The position numbers were made by a program, and so were the translations under genes. Below, piece after piece: positions 53,780 through 53,834 of a stretch of 53,834 nucleotides of DNA. The notes under the pieces are model-generated. The model was not told the origin of the DNA. It did not search any database and saw only the letters and a program-made list of their open reading frames with translations. Every line of letters begins with the position of its first letter. Within the stretch, counting starts at the first letter, position 1. Source of the stretch: an uncultured Campylobacter sp. (GTDB lineage Bacteria; Campylobacterota; Campylobacteria; Campylobacterales; Campylobacteraceae); assembly GCF_963526985.1 (NCBI RefSeq), contig NZ_CAURPW010000013.1, forward strand, positions 1-53,834, in the 5' to 3' direction.

Positions 53780-53834
53780 ATGGCAGTAACTCAAGCGCAA
53801 GTAGCTCAGCTCTACGTAGCGTTGTTTAATAGAG
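53780..53834 (+). CDS. S-layer protein, start of a fourth copy (cut by window end)
   Basis: Only 18 codons are seen: MAVTQAQVAQLYVALFNR, the same opening as copy C. The ribosome site AAAGGAGTCCC and promoter are in place, so this is an expressible gene. It reads in the same direction as copy C, 217 bases after it. Confidence 0.88.
   Translation, partial: MAVTQAQVAQLYVALFNR

Overview
The window looks like a chromosomal segment of an oral-type Campylobacter, probably close to C. rectus or C. showae. The evidence is gene order and content. The block upp - malic enzyme - gltX - SurA-like chaperone - (extra gene) - accC - accB matches the order known from Campylobacter. There is a sapCDEF-type S-layer secretion operon with DUF4214/RTX surface-layer genes. 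Promoters have TATAAT boxes without clear -35 boxes, and the words TAAATTT/AAATTTG are very dense between and within genes. The species call is an inference.

Layout. (1) 1-7694: an integrative mobilizable element, cut by the left window edge. It carries the end of an RTX protein, an AlbA_2/Schlafen-like regulator, a long highly structured non-coding stretch, a ColE1-type mobilization module (mobC, mobA and two genes overprinted inside mobA), an excisionase-like gene, an Abi_2/HEPN gene and a tyrosine integrase. It ends at 7672-7694 in a 23-base copy of a tRNA 3' end, the likely attachment site. (2) 7892-12248: decayed island DNA with a ruined second integrase, an unknown helical protein, a barnase/barstar pair and two unknown small genes. 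(3) 12584-20743: core genes for uracil salvage, malate oxidation, glutamyl-tRNA synthesis, periplasmic chaperoning and the biotin part of acetyl-CoA carboxylase. (4) 21102-28614: a type I-B cas operon with order cas8b-cas7-cas5-cas3-cas4-cas2-cas1. It has no cas6 and no CRISPR array in the window. (5) 29227-38415: nrdD without its glycyl-radical tail, a stand-alone TIR-like (CAP12/PCTIR) defence protein, a GNAT acetyltransferase, murI, an M48 lipoprotein protease and an SbmA/BacA-like transporter, separated by long gene-poor spacers. (6) 38844-53834: the S-layer locus. Two S-layer genes read left; sapC-sapD-sapE-sapF, a third S-layer gene and the start of a fourth read right.

How the genes work together. 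SapD (ABC ATPase), SapE (membrane fusion protein) and SapF (TolC-like) form a type I secretion channel for the RTX/DUF4214 S-layer proteins. The operon sits between two oppositely oriented S-layer genes, the same layout as the invertible sap segment of C. fetus. Defence functions recur across the window: Abi_2/HEPN, CRISPR-Cas I-B and TIR.

Most unusual observations: the N-terminus of the sapC product looks like a Y1 (REP-associated) transposase domain whose two HUH histidines are both serine; the roughly 300-base chain of hairpins upstream of mobC; the overprinted mobB/mobD genes; the cas operon without cas6 or array; and NrdD without a glycyl-radical domain.
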